Shown here one piece after another: positions 27,687 through 37,527 of a stretch of 64,000 nt of DNA. Where the stretch lies: positions 1,240,001 through 1,304,000 of the forward strand of contig NZ_CP031467.1 of assembly GCF_003368325.1 (NCBI RefSeq). Direction: 5' to 3'. The position numbers and the translations under genes were made by a program. The notes below the pieces were generated by a model. It had not been told where the DNA came from. It searched no databases and worked only from the letters and a program-made list of their open reading frames with translations. Source of the DNA: Paraburkholderia caffeinilytica. Its GTDB lineage: Bacteria; Pseudomonadota; Gammaproteobacteria; Burkholderiales; Burkholderiaceae. Each line of letters begins with the position of its first letter. The first letter of the stretch is position 1.

Positions 27687-28028
27687 TCAGTGGAAGAAGA
27701 GTTCCCGCATGCCGAAAGTGTGATGCGCTTCGGCAGCCATCAGCACCATCAGCACCAGCAGACCCAAGGGCGGCATCAGAATGGCGTACACCAGCGCCAG
27801 CCGCTCCCACATCATGTGCATGAAAATCGACACGATCAGCCCGGCCTTGGCGATCATGAGCACGACGATCAGTGTCCAGCGCAGCACGCCCTGCACGTGA
27901 AAGTAATCCACCATGTACGACATCGTGCTCAGTACGAACAGCAGGCCCCAGATTTTCAGGTAGATGCCGATCGGATGCTGCTGGCCGTGCCCGGCGTCGG
28001 GTCGATGGGCCGAATCGATGTGGTCCAT
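27687..28028 (-). CDS. Cytochrome c oxidase subunit IV-like membrane protein
   Basis: A 113-residue protein with three hydrophobic segments (about 24-44, 48-70 and 80-102), typical of bacterial oxidase subunit IV (KIWGLLFVLSTMSYMVDYF, then KAGLIVSIFMHMMWERL). It is the last gene of the caa3 operon, overlapping or abutting the subunit III gene upstream. GAGGCAG precedes the ATG. It probably stabilises the complex. Confidence 0.8.
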   Translation of the reverse strand: MDHIDSAHRPDAGHGQQHPIGIYLKIWGLLFVLSTMSYMVDYFHVQGVLRWTLIVVLMIAKAGLIVSIFMHMMWERLALVYAILMPPLGLLVLMVLMAAEAHHTFGMRELFFH

Positions 28029-28036
28029 GGTCTGCC

Positions 28037-28744
28037 TCACCACAAATAGAACAGCGCAAAGATGAACACCCACACCAGGTCGACGAAGTGCCAGTACAAG
28101 CCGGCAATCTCCACGATCTGAAAGTTGCCGTGCTCCGTGAACCCCGGCTGCAGGATCTTGCGCGCGATCAGCAGCAGGTAGATCACACCGCAGCTCACGT
28201 GAAAGCCGTGGAACCCGGTGATCATGAAGAAGCACGCGCCAAACTGCGCAGCGCCCACCGGGTTGCCCCAGGGGCGGATACCTTCATGGACGATCAGCTT
28301 GGTCCATTCGAAGGCCTGCATCGACACGAAGGTCGCGCCCAGCAGCGCGGTCGCCAGCAACAGTACGGCAGCGCGTTTTGCGTTGCGCCGATAGCCAAAG
28401 TTGACAGCCATCGCCATGGTGCCGCTGCTGCTGATCAGGATGAACGTCATGATGGCGATCAGCAGCAAGGGCACATCCACGCCGCCCACCGTGAGCGCGA
28501 ACACCTTGGACGTGTCAGGCCATGGCACCGTGGTCGACATGCGCACCGTCATGTAGCCGATCAGGAAGCTGCTGAAGATAAAGGTGTCCGAGAGCAGGAA
28601 GATCCACATCATCGCCTTGCCCCACGGCACCTTGAAGGCTTCGCGGTCGGCTGACCAGTCCGTGACGATGCCGCGCCAGCCGTCAGGCCCGGCGTCGGCG
28701 GGCGTGGTGGCGGCGGATTCGGTGGGGAGCGTGGGCGTGGTCAT
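28037..28744 (-). CDS. Cytochrome c oxidase subunit III
   Basis: A 235-residue protein with about five to seven membrane helices. It carries the subunit III pattern: WGKAMMWIFLLSDTFIFSSF, then AFEWTKLI, then FGACFFMITGFHGFHVSCGV and a C-terminal YWHFVDLVWVFIFALFYLW, the usual last helix. Subunit III does not bind metals but stabilises proton pumping. It overlaps the upstream gene by four bases (ATGA) and is the second of two subunit III-like genes here. Confidence 0.9.
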   Translation of the reverse strand: MTTPTLPTESAATTPADAGPDGWRGIVTDWSADREAFKVPWGKAMMWIFLLSDTFIFSSFLIGYMTVRMSTTVPWPDTSKVFALTVGGVDVPLLLIAIMTFILISSSGTMAMAVNFGYRRNAKRAAVLLLATALLGATFVSMQAFEWTKLIVHEGIRPWGNPVGAAQFGACFFMITGFHGFHVSCGVIYLLLIARKILQPGFTEHGNFQIVEIAGLYWHFVDLVWVFIFALFYLW

Positions 28745-29352
28745 GGCGCGGCTCCATACAGCGGCCCGCAGATAGTGGCGACGAACCCAGGGGTGATCCA
28801 CCACATCGCCGCCAGCAGCACGAGCCAGACAGACAGCAGGAAATGCCAGTAGATGGCGCAAAGCGCGATGGCGCGGTGGGCCCGGAAGGGGTCCGCTCGC
28901 CGGAGAAGCGCGATCGTCACGGCCCAGGCCACCAGCCCGCCCAGCACGTGCAACCCGTGGAGGCCGGTGAGCAGGTAGAGGAAGCTATTCGAAGGATTGA
29001 CGGTGACGGTCTGCCCGGCCGCCGACAGCATGCGCCAGACGGCCAGTTGTCCGATCACGAACACGGCCGCCAGCACACCGCCGGACACCAGCCACGCCGC
29101 GCGGTGCAAGGTAATCTGCCGGGCACGCTGCATGGCAATGCTCGCCAGCACCAGCGCGCCAGTGTTCCACCACAGCAGCGCCGGATGCGGGATCGGCTGC
29201 CAGTCGGGCTCGCGCATACGCATTGCATAGGCGAGCAGCAGCAGTGAAAACAAGGTCGTTGCCACCGCCATGAAGACGATCAGGCCGATGCGGCTCGCAT
29301 TCGGCAAGACAGGTGGCGCGTCGGGAACGAAGGCGCGGGGCAGTGTGGTCAT
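28741..29352 (-). CDS. Heme-copper oxidase subunit III-like protein
   Basis: A 203-residue protein with five hydrophobic segments. It carries the subunit III features (FLYLLTGLHGLHVLGGLVAWAV, then CAIYWHFLLSVWLVLL) in a shorter form than its neighbour. It overlaps ctaD by four bases (ATGA) and the next subunit III gene by four. Two different III-like subunits in one operon are unusual but known in some caa3 and related oxidases. Confidence 0.8.
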   Translation of the reverse strand: MTTLPRAFVPDAPPVLPNASRIGLIVFMAVATTLFSLLLLAYAMRMREPDWQPIPHPALLWWNTGALVLASIAMQRARQITLHRAAWLVSGGVLAAVFVIGQLAVWRMLSAAGQTVTVNPSNSFLYLLTGLHGLHVLGGLVAWAVTIALLRRADPFRAHRAIALCAIYWHFLLSVWLVLLAAMWWITPGFVATICGPLYGAAP

Positions 29353-31106
29353 TCGCGTGCCTCTCCGGGTTGAAGCGTCGGGTGGGCGGCCGGTTCAGGC
29401 GCCGTCGCGGGCGGCTGGTTTTGCGGGACGAAGTCTTCCTCCTGCCCCGTCGGACTGTACTCGTACGCCCAGCGGTAAACGATGGGCGGCGCGGCGCCCC
29501 AGTTGCCATGCACCGGCGGCGTTTGCGGCGTCTGCCATTCCAGCGTGGTGGCCCGCCAGGGGTTGCCGTCGGCACGCTTGCCGCGCGCGAGGCTCCACGC
29601 CAGGTTGTACAGGAACAGCAACTGCGCCACTGCAACGATCAGCGCGACGATGGTGATGAACGTGTTGAGCGTCTGCGCCGAAGATGGAATGAAGCTGATG
29701 CCCTCATACGCGTAATACCGTCGCGGCATGCCAAGGATGCCGAGATAGTGCATCGGGAAGTAGATCGCATAGGTGCCGAGGAAGGTAACCCAGAAGTGCA
29801 CGCGCCCGAGCGTGTCGTTGAGCATGCGGCCCGTCACCTTCGGATACCAGTGGTAGATGCCGCCAAATACCACCAGGATCGGCGACACGGCCATCACCAT
29901 ATGGAAGTGCGCCACCACGAAATACGTGTTCGACAGCGGAATGTCCACGCTCACGTTGCCGAGATAGAGCCCGGTCAGCCCACCCAGGACGAAAGTGCTG
30001 ATGAATCCGATGGCAAACAGCATCGGCACGGTCAGGTGGATATCGCCGCGCCACAGCGTCAGCACCCAGTTGTAGACCTTGAGGGCGGTCGGGATGGCGA
30101 TGATGAGCGTGGTGGTGGCAAAGAAGAAGCCGAAGTACGGATTCATGCCGGCGATGAACATGTGGTGCGCCCAGACCACGAAGCTCAGCCCACCGATGAC
30201 GACGATGGCCCACACCATCATCTTGTAGCCGAAGATGCTCTTGCGCGCGTGCGTGCTGATGAGGTCCGACGCAATGCCAAAGGCCGGCAGCGCGACGATG
30301 TAGACTTCCGGATGCCCGAAGAACCAGAACAGGTGCTGGAACAGCAGCGGGCTGCCGCCGGCATGCTTGAGCGTCTGCCCCATCGACACCACGGCCGGTA
30401 TGAAGAAACTGGTGCCGAGTGCCCGGTCGAGGAGCATCATCACCGCCGACACGAACAGCGCCGGAAACGCCAGCAGTGCCAGGATGGTCGCGATGAAGAT
30501 GCCCCACACCGTGAGCGGCATACGCATGAGCGTCATGCCGCGCGTGCGCGCCTGCAGCGTGGTGGTGACGTAATTCAGGCCGCCCATCGTTGCCGCGACA
30601 ATGAAGATCGCCAGCGACACCAGCATCAACACGATGCCCCATTCCACGCCCGGCGTGCCCGGCAGGATGGCCTGGGGTGGATACAGCGTCCAGCCCGCGC
30701 CGGTCGGCCCGCCTGGCACGAAGAAGCTCGCCACCAGCACCAGCACGGCCAGCAGGTAGACCCAGTAGCTCAACATGTTGAGAAACGGGAACACCATGTC
30801 GCGCGCACCCAGCATCAGCGGGATCAGGTAATTGCCAAAGCCGCCCAGAAACAGCGCCGTCAGCAGATAGATCACCATGATCATCCCGTGCATGGTGACG
30901 AACTGGTAGTAATGGGTGGCGTCGATGAAACTGAACTTGCCCGGAAAGCCGAGCTGCAACCGCATCAGGTCCGACAACACAAGGCCGACGAGCCCGATGG
31001 CGATGGCCGTCAGCGAATACTGCACGGCGATGACCTTGTGGTCCTGGCTCCAGACATAGCGGGTCCAGAAGCTTTGCGGGCCGTGATCGGTGTGTGCGTA
31101 GGACAT
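29349..31106 (-). CDS. ctaD: Cytochrome c oxidase subunit I (heme-copper, A1 type)
   Basis: A 585-residue polytopic subunit that reduces oxygen to water at a heme-copper centre and pumps protons. Key motifs are TMHGMIMV (heme ligand histidine), LFLGGFGNYLIPL, FGHPEVY with the cross-linking tyrosine and D-channel glutamate (A1 type), VWAHHM (copper histidines), and VVAHFHMVM near the end (heme ligands). It lies between subunit II and the III-like genes, with four-base overlaps downstream. Identity is secure. Confidence 0.95.
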   Translation of the reverse strand: MSYAHTDHGPQSFWTRYVWSQDHKVIAVQYSLTAIAIGLVGLVLSDLMRLQLGFPGKFSFIDATHYYQFVTMHGMIMVIYLLTALFLGGFGNYLIPLMLGARDMVFPFLNMLSYWVYLLAVLVLVASFFVPGGPTGAGWTLYPPQAILPGTPGVEWGIVLMLVSLAIFIVAATMGGLNYVTTTLQARTRGMTLMRMPLTVWGIFIATILALLAFPALFVSAVMMLLDRALGTSFFIPAVVSMGQTLKHAGGSPLLFQHLFWFFGHPEVYIVALPAFGIASDLISTHARKSIFGYKMMVWAIVVIGGLSFVVWAHHMFIAGMNPYFGFFFATTTLIIAIPTALKVYNWVLTLWRGDIHLTVPMLFAIGFISTFVLGGLTGLYLGNVSVDIPLSNTYFVVAHFHMVMAVSPILVVFGGIYHWYPKVTGRMLNDTLGRVHFWVTFLGTYAIYFPMHYLGILGMPRRYYAYEGISFIPSSAQTLNTFITIVALIVAVAQLLFLYNLAWSLARGKRADGNPWRATTLEWQTPQTPPVHGNWGAAPPIVYRWAYEYSPTGQEEDFVPQNQPPATAPEPAAHPTLQPGEARE

Positions 31107-31119
31107 TGCGTGTGCTCCG

Positions 31120-32268
31120 CTAGGGTTTGGCTGCGCTGATGGCGGCCGGGCCGCCTTGCGATTCGATGTAGGTCACCAGCGCGGTCAGCTCCTGCTCGCT
31201 CAGGTCGAAGGTCGGCATGATGGGCGCGAAGCCCTTCACGACGCGGGACTTCGGGTTGCGGATAAAGGCGCGCAGATAGGCTTCGTCCACCTTCGCCGTA
31301 CTGCCGTCGGCCATCGTTTCGGTCTTGCCGTACAGGCCCTTCCAGGTGGGGCCCACGAGCGGACTGCCATCCACGGTATGGCAGGCGATGCAGCCCTTGG
31401 CCGCTGCGAGCGCCTTGCCCTGGTCAGCAAGCACCTGAGCTCTGCCGCCCGCAGCGGCGGGTGCGGCCTGCACTCTGGCCTGCTGCCGCTGCTCGAACGT
31501 GCTCTGCTGCGCCAGCCAGCGCGCGAACGATGCCTCGTCTTCCACCACGACTACGCCGCGCATGTTGGAGTGGCCGATACCGCAAAGCTGCGCGCACAGG
31601 ATGTCGTAACGGCCTGCCTTGGTCGGCGTGAACCAGAAGGTCGTCACCATGCCGGGCACCATGTTCATGCGCGCACGGAACGGCGGCACGTAGAAGTCGT
31701 GCAGCACGTCGCGCGACCGTGTCAGCACCTGGATCGGCCGGTTGAGCGGCAGGTGCACCTCGGGCGTCTCGATCAGGTAGTTGTCACGGCCGTTGGGGTC
31801 GGCGGGATTCAGGCCGAAGGGATTGTCGTTGCTGATGTAGCGCACGTCTGTCGTGCCCAGCTTGCCTCCGGGGCCGGCAAAGCGGAAGCGCCATTGCCAC
31901 TGCTGGCCGAGCACTTCCATCTGCAGCACGTTGGGCGGCGGCCGTACGAAGTCCGCGTAGACGAAGAGCCCCGGTGCCAGCAACGCTGCCACGCCGACAG
32001 TGGTCAGGCCGATCAGCCACCATTCCAGCCGCTTGTTGTGCGGCTCGTAAGCTGCGCGATGCCCCCTGCGATTGCGGTAGCGCACCAGTGCGATCACGAT
32101 GAACAGGTTGATCGCGATGAAGAGCACGCCGGTAATGACCAGCGTGATCGTGAGCATGTCGTCCATGCGCACCCAGTTCGAGGCGATCGGCGTGATCCAC
32201 CAGGGACTGGCAAAGTGAAACCCCACCGCCAATACGATGATCAGGCTCAGGGCAATCGCAAGCGCCAT
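31120..32268 (-). CDS. coxB: Cytochrome c oxidase subunit II with fused cytochrome c (caa3 type)
   Basis: A 382-residue subunit II. Two N-terminal membrane helices (about 4-22 and 38-62) precede the CuA domain, whose ligands H190, C225, C229, H233 and M236 are intact (CAQLCGIGHSNM). A proline/alanine linker leads to a C-terminal cytochrome c domain with CIACH (C293-x-x-C296-H297). This fusion defines caa3-type oxidases, which accept electrons directly through the attached cytochrome. It is the first gene of the five-gene operon. Confidence 0.95.
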   Translation of the reverse strand: MALAIALSLIIVLAVGFHFASPWWITPIASNWVRMDDMLTITLVITGVLFIAINLFIVIALVRYRNRRGHRAAYEPHNKRLEWWLIGLTTVGVAALLAPGLFVYADFVRPPPNVLQMEVLGQQWQWRFRFAGPGGKLGTTDVRYISNDNPFGLNPADPNGRDNYLIETPEVHLPLNRPIQVLTRSRDVLHDFYVPPFRARMNMVPGMVTTFWFTPTKAGRYDILCAQLCGIGHSNMRGVVVVEDEASFARWLAQQSTFEQRQQARVQAAPAAAGGRAQVLADQGKALAAAKGCIACHTVDGSPLVGPTWKGLYGKTETMADGSTAKVDEAYLRAFIRNPKSRVVKGFAPIMPTFDLSEQELTALVTYIESQGGPAAISAAKP

Positions 32269-32780
32269 AGTCCACCTCGCTGCGCGTCACTTGCTGGAGC
32301 CGCTGACAAAAAGGCTCCTGGCGTCGTTGTGCCGCCCTGCCGTACTTCGTACTGCCTGCGCCGGCACTTCTGCCAGGACCGCTTCGCTGAGCGTTGTAAG
32401 CGGCTCTAAAACAAAGGTAGTCCTCTCCTCTGCATCGTGCAAGACGGCGCCAGGGGGAAACGCGCCCCATATACGGATCGCGTGAATGGAGGCGTTATTT
32501 GCCGCGATGCAATGCAAAACGGCCGCCTCCAGCCTTGGCTGTCGGGGCGGCCGTCTCCCTGGGGCGCCGGGTGTTCAGAGTCTGTTCACGTGCGCGACGT
32601 GCGTACGACGACTACGCGAAAGACAGAATGGCCAGCCAGAAGCACGTGAATGACCTGGTCCCCACGCCCGGTGGTATTTTTGGTGGCATCCGTACCGGCA
32701 AAATTCCACGAACCCGCTCCAGCAAAGCGATAGCCGGAATTGTTCCACTCCGGCCCCGGCACCAACAGGAAATATCCGCC
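32269..32780. other. Gap upstream of the oxidase operon
   Basis: No coding frame of family quality is seen in these 512 bases. It should contain the coxB promoter and the permease terminator. A hairpin (ACGGCCGCC / GGCGGCCGT at 32519-32554) is the only clear structure. Confidence 0.4.
32519..32554 (-). terminator. Hairpin downstream of the permease gene
   Basis: Nine base pairs of ACGGCCGCC with GGCGGCCGT around an 18-base loop. On the minus strand only TTT follows, so termination strength is uncertain. It is 227 bases past the permease stop. Confidence 0.4.
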
Positions 32781-34178
32781 TTACCGCCCCGCCACCTGGG
32801 CGCCGCCATGCATCGCGGCACGCCGGCGCTTGAACACATAACCGGCCCACATCACGACCAGCCACGCGGGCACGAGCCATACTGACACCGACAGGCCCGG
32901 CGTCATCGCCAGAATCACGAGGATCAGCGCCATGAAAGCGAGGCAGATCCAGTTGCTGACCGGAAACCAGAACGACTTGAACACAAGCGTCTCGCCCGCT
33001 GCCACCATCGCCTTGCGCGACTTCAGATGCGTCAGGCTGATCAGCGCCCAGTTCAACACCAGCGCGGCGACCACCAGCGCCATCAGCAAGTCGAGCGCTT
33101 CGGCCGGAATCAGGTAGTTGACGATCACGCAGGTGAATGTGGCGAGCGCCGATAAGCCAATCGCCATATAGGGCACGCCGCGCCGATCGACCTTCATCAG
33201 CGCGCGCGGCGCATTGCCTTGTTCCGCGAGACCGTAAAGCATGCGGCTATTCGCATACACGCCGCTGTTGTACACCGACAGCGCCGCCGTCAGCACCACC
33301 ACGTTGAGGATGTTTGCGGTCAACGTCGAGCCGATCTGCGAGAAGATCATCACGAACGGGCTGCCGCCTGCCGCGACCTGACTCCAGGGATACAGCGAAA
33401 GCAGCACCGCCAGCGAGCAGATATAGAAAATCAGAATCCGGTAGATCACCTGATTCACGGCCTTCGGAATGCTTTTTTGCGGATCGGCCGCTTCAGCGGC
33501 CGTAATGCCGATCAGTTCAAGGCCACCGAACGAAAACATGATGACCGCGAGCATCATGAACAGGCCGTGAAAACCGTGCGGGAAAAAGCCGCCGTCGGCC
33601 CAGAGATTGGTGATCGAGGCTTGCGGCCCACCGTGGCCGCTCATCAGCAGATAGCCGCCGAACAGGATCATGCCGATCACGGCCACCACCTTGACGATCG
33701 CAAACCAGAATTCAGTTTCGCCGTATGCTTTGACGTTGGCGAGATTGATCGCGTTGATGACGGCGAAGCACACCAGCGCCGAAACCCAAGTCGGCACGCC
33801 CGGCCACCAGTAATGCACGTAGGTGCCGACTGCGGTCAGCTCGGCCATGCTCACGAGCACATACAGCACCCAGTAGTTCCAGCCGGACAGAAAGCCGGGG
33901 AAATCGCCCCAATACTTGTACGCGAAGTGGCTGAACGAACCGGCGACCGGTTCCTGCGCGACCATTTCGCCGAGCTGGCGCATGATCATGAAGGCGATGA
34001 TGCCGCCGATCGCGTAGCCGAGAATCATCGACGGGCCGGCTGCCTTCAACACGCTGGCGGAGCCGAGAAACAGGCCCGTGCCGATCGCCCCGCCCAGCGC
34101 GATCAGCTGGATGTGACGATTTTTAAGCCCGCGCTTCAGGCCGTCTTGCTGCTGTGCACTATTCAAAATTGCGCCCAA
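32781..34178 (-). CDS. Amino-acid permease (APC superfamily, AroP/PheP-like)
   Basis: A 465-residue transporter with 12 predicted hydrophobic segments. The N-terminal family signature GLKNRHIQLIALGGAIGTGL lies at residues 14-33 and the segment FGGLELIGITAAEAADP at about 215-231. AroP, PheP and their relatives import aromatic or other neutral amino acids with protons; the exact substrate is not evident. The gene reads toward the oxidase operon but has its own upstream region, facing the hydrolase gene divergently. Confidence 0.88.
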   Translation of the reverse strand: MGAILNSAQQQDGLKRGLKNRHIQLIALGGAIGTGLFLGSASVLKAAGPSMILGYAIGGIIAFMIMRQLGEMVAQEPVAGSFSHFAYKYWGDFPGFLSGWNYWVLYVLVSMAELTAVGTYVHYWWPGVPTWVSALVCFAVINAINLANVKAYGETEFWFAIVKVVAVIGMILFGGYLLMSGHGGPQASITNLWADGGFFPHGFHGLFMMLAVIMFSFGGLELIGITAAEAADPQKSIPKAVNQVIYRILIFYICSLAVLLSLYPWSQVAAGGSPFVMIFSQIGSTLTANILNVVVLTAALSVYNSGVYANSRMLYGLAEQGNAPRALMKVDRRGVPYMAIGLSALATFTCVIVNYLIPAEALDLLMALVVAALVLNWALISLTHLKSRKAMVAAGETLVFKSFWFPVSNWICLAFMALILVILAMTPGLSVSVWLVPAWLVVMWAGYVFKRRRAAMHGGAQVAGR

Positions 34179-34380
34179 GTGTATGGATATCGATCGCCCG
34201 ATCAGACTTGTGGTCCGCCCCGGCAGAACCGGAAATTTTACCGCGACCGATATTCCCTAAATACTGGGACCAACCCGCGTCTGGCTTTGCGCCGCACCTA
34301 ACGGCGAGGATAGGGATTGTCACTGGCGTGGGGCTTCTGTATGTTGCCCTAGTCGAGGTTTCAGCCTTCGGAGATTCAAC

Positions 34381-35346
34381 ATGTTGCCCAAACGTTTGTT
34401 TTGCGCCGCTGCTATGTGTCTCTGTTTCGCTGCGGCGAGTGCCCTCGCGCAAACCGCGGTGCCCCCGGCAGAACCCGCCGCCGAACCGGCCGACATGCCG
34501 GGCATGCCCGGCATGGAGTCGAGCGCACCGGAAACACCGGCCCCGCCGCCCGCGGAGCCGGCTGCGGCACCCGCGACGCCGGCCGCGCCCGCTGCACCCG
34601 TTACCCAAAAAGCGGCTGCGCCCAAACCATCCGCAGCGCCGATGACCGGCCCCGTACGCAATGTCGTGCTGGTTCACGGAGCGTTCGTCGACGGGTCGAG
34701 CTGGAACGGTGTCGTCGCGAAATTGCAGCAGAAGGGTTATCACGTGAGTTCGGTGCAGAATCCGCTCACGTCCCTCGCCGACGATGTCGCCGCCACCCGC
34801 CGCGTCCTCGCACGCCAGGACGGCCCGACCATCCTCGTGGGGCATTCATGGGGCGGCGTTGTGATTACCGAAGCGGGTGCGAACGCGCCGAACGTCTCGG
34901 GCCTCGTATACATCGCGGCGATTGCGCCCGATCTCCATGAATCGACGATGGACTTGATGAAGCGCGCGGCGCCGGCGCCGGCGGGTCAAGCCATCACCGC
35001 GGATTCCACTGGCTTCCTGTGGCTCGACCGCAGCAAATATCACGCCGACTTCGCCGCCGACGTGCCCGAGAATCTGACGCGCGTGCTCTCCGCTGCGCAA
35101 CAGCCGATCGCAGCAAAGGCCTTCAGCGAAACGGTGAGCCAGGTGGCATGGAGAGAAAAACCGTCGTGGTACATCGTGACGACGAAGGACCGCGCGGTGT
35201 CGCCTGAAGTCGAACAGTTCATGGCCAACCGGATGGGCGCGAAGATCGTGCCGATCTCATCGAGCCATCTTGTGCCGGTGTCGCATGCGGGCGCGGTTGC
35301 GGATGTGATCGATCGGGCCGCGCGGGAGTTGAGCCGGCAACAGTAG
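34381..35346 (+). CDS. Exported alpha/beta hydrolase with Pro/Ala linker
   Basis: A 321-residue protein. Residues 1-23 form a signal peptide. Residues about 25-85 are a proline/alanine/glutamate-rich linker with PGMPGM repeats. From about 90 there is an alpha/beta-hydrolase fold with the oxyanion-hole HG in VLVHGAF and nucleophile Ser in VGHSWGG. An [15 protein letters not shown] segment near the C-terminus contains the likely catalytic histidine. The family includes esterases and haloperoxidase-like proteins; the substrate is unknown. The flexible linker is typical of secreted proteins that reach through the periplasm. Confidence 0.75.
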   Translation: MLPKRLFCAAAMCLCFAAASALAQTAVPPAEPAAEPADMPGMPGMESSAPETPAPPPAEPAAAPATPAAPAAPVTQKAAAPKPSAAPMTGPVRNVVLVHGAFVDGSSWNGVVAKLQQKGYHVSSVQNPLTSLADDVAATRRVLARQDGPTILVGHSWGGVVITEAGANAPNVSGLVYIAAIAPDLHESTMDLMKRAAPAPAGQAITADSTGFLWLDRSKYHADFAADVPENLTRVLSAAQQPIAAKAFSETVSQVAWREKPSWYIVTTKDRAVSPEVEQFMANRMGAKIVPISSSHLVPVSHAGAVADVIDRAARELSRQQ

Positions 35347-35530
35347 GGCGTAGCCGGCTTGATACGTCTGCGCGAGTTTTGCGAAGTCGCTGGCCGCGGC
35401 ATCGGCGCCGCCGGCAAAGGCCGCGACCTCTTCGTTGCGCGTATGCATCCAGCAAATCGAACCGAGCCGGTGCAAGCTATCCGACAGGCCGTTCAGGCTG
35501 TGTAGCCAGTCACGCCCTCCGTCATGCGGC

Positions 35531-36364
35531 TCAGCGCAGCATGAACGACATCGCCGACAGGCAGTTCAGCATGCGCACCGCATGTTCCGCCGACTCCGCG
35601 CCAAAGCGCAACGTGACAGCGTCGACACGCGTGAGCGTCGGCCATTGGCAGAACAAATCCGCGAGCGCGGTGGTTTGCACACGCAACTCGCATTCGACGG
35701 GCGTCACGGCAGCCCGCGTGGCGTGCGGCGCACGGCCCGCGTCGATGTAGTGCCGGACCACTTCGCGTGCGGCCATTTCGATCGCATCGCGAGCGCTTGC
35801 CGGTGTTTGCGTGACCCCGCTCGCATGCCCCGTCGCGCTCTTGGTGACGACAAAACGCGCGCCCGGAAAACGCGGCGCGGTTTCCTCGGCGAATACGTCG
35901 TCGCCGGATAAAAGCGCGACCTGTGCGCCATATTCTTCCGCCAACGCTCCATACAATCCGGCCTCGCCGACTTCGACGCCGTTCAACGAGACACGCGCGA
36001 ACGCGAAGCTGTTGATCGTATGCGAGAGAATGCCGCGCGTTTGCGATCTGGCGTGATAGCCGATCATGAACACCAGCGCCGCACCGTATTCGAGCCCGGC
36101 CATCATGCCGAGCGTACGCGGTTTGCCGAGCACCACCTGAGCACGTGCGTCGAGCAGATCGGGCAGCAGATTGCGGAAGCCGCCATGCGAATCGTTGACC
36201 CACACGTGCGTCGCGCCGCCTGCGAACGCGCCTTCGATCGCGGCGTTGGCTTCAAGGGTCATCCAGCGACGCGCGGCTTCGTATTCGCCGTTGCCCGCAC
36301 GCGTTTGCTCGGGATGAAACACACCGGCTACGCCTTCGATGTCGGCGGAAATCAGGACTTTCAT
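35531..36364 (-). CDS. M55-family D-aminopeptidase (DppA-like)
   Basis: DppA-type M55 peptidases release N-terminal D-amino acids (especially D-Ala) from peptides with two zinc ions. The 277-residue length matches B. subtilis DppA. Metal ligands of the family are visible: D8 and E10 in [10 protein letters not shown], His in NDSHGG near residue 60 and His in IGYHARS near 105. The start at 36364 overlaps the P1-peptidase stop as TGATG, so the two are translationally coupled. It is the last gene of the iaaA-gsiABCD operon, suggesting use on imported peptides. Confidence 0.88.
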   Translation of the reverse strand: MKVLISADIEGVAGVFHPEQTRAGNGEYEAARRWMTLEANAAIEGAFAGGATHVWVNDSHGGFRNLLPDLLDARAQVVLGKPRTLGMMAGLEYGAALVFMIGYHARSQTRGILSHTINSFAFARVSLNGVEVGEAGLYGALAEEYGAQVALLSGDDVFAEETAPRFPGARFVVTKSATGHASGVTQTPASARDAIEMAAREVVRHYIDAGRAPHATRAAVTPVECELRVQTTALADLFCQWPTLTRVDAVTLRFGAESAEHAVRMLNCLSAMSFMLR

Positions 36365-37527
36365 CAGGAGGATTGCTTGAGAAGTTGAGCGAGATCGGAG
36401 GCGGTGTCGTGCAACGACTGACGACGGTGGCCGTCGCGGCCCGTCACAGACGTGGCGCTCCATAAAGCATCGACGATCGCCTGCTCGACGCTGTCCGCGC
36501 AGGCGCGAAATAGCGGATCGAGGCGCGCGTCGGCGAGCACGGGCGGCAGCGCGACAAAATCGGATTCGTGCGAGACGGTGTAGGTCGTTGAAAACGCCAA
36601 CGCGATGTCACCGCTGCCGTGGCCGTATACCGAGCCGGTTCGTGCAAGGCCGGCCGCGGCGCGCAATGATAGGCGCTTGAGCTGACGAGCGTCGAGTGGC
36701 GCGTCGGAGGCGACGATCATGATGATCGAGCCCTGCTCGGGTTTCGCAGTCGTTGCCGGGAGGGCTGGATTCGTCGAGACCGTTGGGTTCGCCGAAGCGG
36801 CCGAATTCGCCGGATGCGCGAAGGCCGCTGAGCCAGCGGCGGCAGCTTTGGCTGCGCGTTCAACCAGCACGCGACCGAGCGGCATGCCGTCGATCGTCAA
36901 CATCGGCAGGCGGCCGAAGTTCGCCAGCACCAGCGCGCCCACCGTATAGCGCTGCCCTGCTACATCCACGACGCGCGATGCATTGCCGATTCCGCCTTTC
37001 AGATCGAAGCAGGACATGCCGCGGCCCGCGCCGACCGAACCGCTCGCCACGTCGACGCTTGCCACCTCGAACGCAGCGTTGTAATGCCGCTCGCTTACCG
37101 CCAGCGCCTGAACATCGTTCAGGTATCCATCATTACATTCGAACACCAACGGATTGACCGTCGACCATTCGCGTCCAATTTGCGGATTGCCCTGTATGGC
37201 CGCGCGAATCTGCGCTTGTGCGACGGCGGCGACACTGAAGGTATTGGTCAGCGCAATCGGCGTCTCCAGCACGCCGAGTTCTTCAACCTGCAAGAGTCCG
37301 ATGCTTTTGCCAAAGCCGTTGATCACTGAAGCAGCCGCGGGCACTTTCGCGAGAAACGGATCGCCGGCATGCGGACGAATCACCGTCACGCCAGTTTGCA
37401 CAGCGCCTTGATCCAGCGTGCAATGCCCAACCGTCACGCCTTCTACGTCGGCGATCGTGCCACGCGGGCCGTTCGGCAACAGCCCGATATGCGGTGCGCT
37501 TTTGCCTGCCGATTCAGTCAAACTCAT
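36364..37527 (-). CDS. P1-family peptidase (DmpA-like aminopeptidase/esterase)
   Basis: A 387-residue N-terminal-nucleophile peptidase of the DmpA/BapA type, which removes N-terminal L-, D- or beta-amino acids. Such enzymes self-cleave at a Gly-Ser bond; here G266-S267 in [15 protein letters not shown] fits, leaving S267 as nucleophile. An Ala/Pro/Ser/Thr-rich insert (about 228-262) precedes that site. [12 protein letters not shown] and LVLANFGRL are further signatures. Its start overlaps the gsiD stop and its stop overlaps the M55 gene. Confidence 0.88.
   Translation of the reverse strand: MSLTESAGKSAPHIGLLPNGPRGTIADVEGVTVGHCTLDQGAVQTGVTVIRPHAGDPFLAKVPAAASVINGFGKSIGLLQVEELGVLETPIALTNTFSVAAVAQAQIRAAIQGNPQIGREWSTVNPLVFECNDGYLNDVQALAVSERHYNAAFEVASVDVASGSVGAGRGMSCFDLKGGIGNASRVVDVAGQRYTVGALVLANFGRLPMLTIDGMPLGRVLVERAAKAAAAGSAAFAHPANSAASANPTVSTNPALPATTAKPEQGSIIMIVASDAPLDARQLKRLSLRAAAGLARTGSVYGHGSGDIALAFSTTYTVSHESDFVALPPVLADARLDPLFRACADSVEQAIVDALWSATSVTGRDGHRRQSLHDTASDLAQLLKQSS

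Noticed and set aside
29313..31139. 608-codon plus-strand frame opposite ctaD
   Set aside because: Antisense to subunit I with its full set of metal-ligand motifs. The product is His/Arg-rich without family features.
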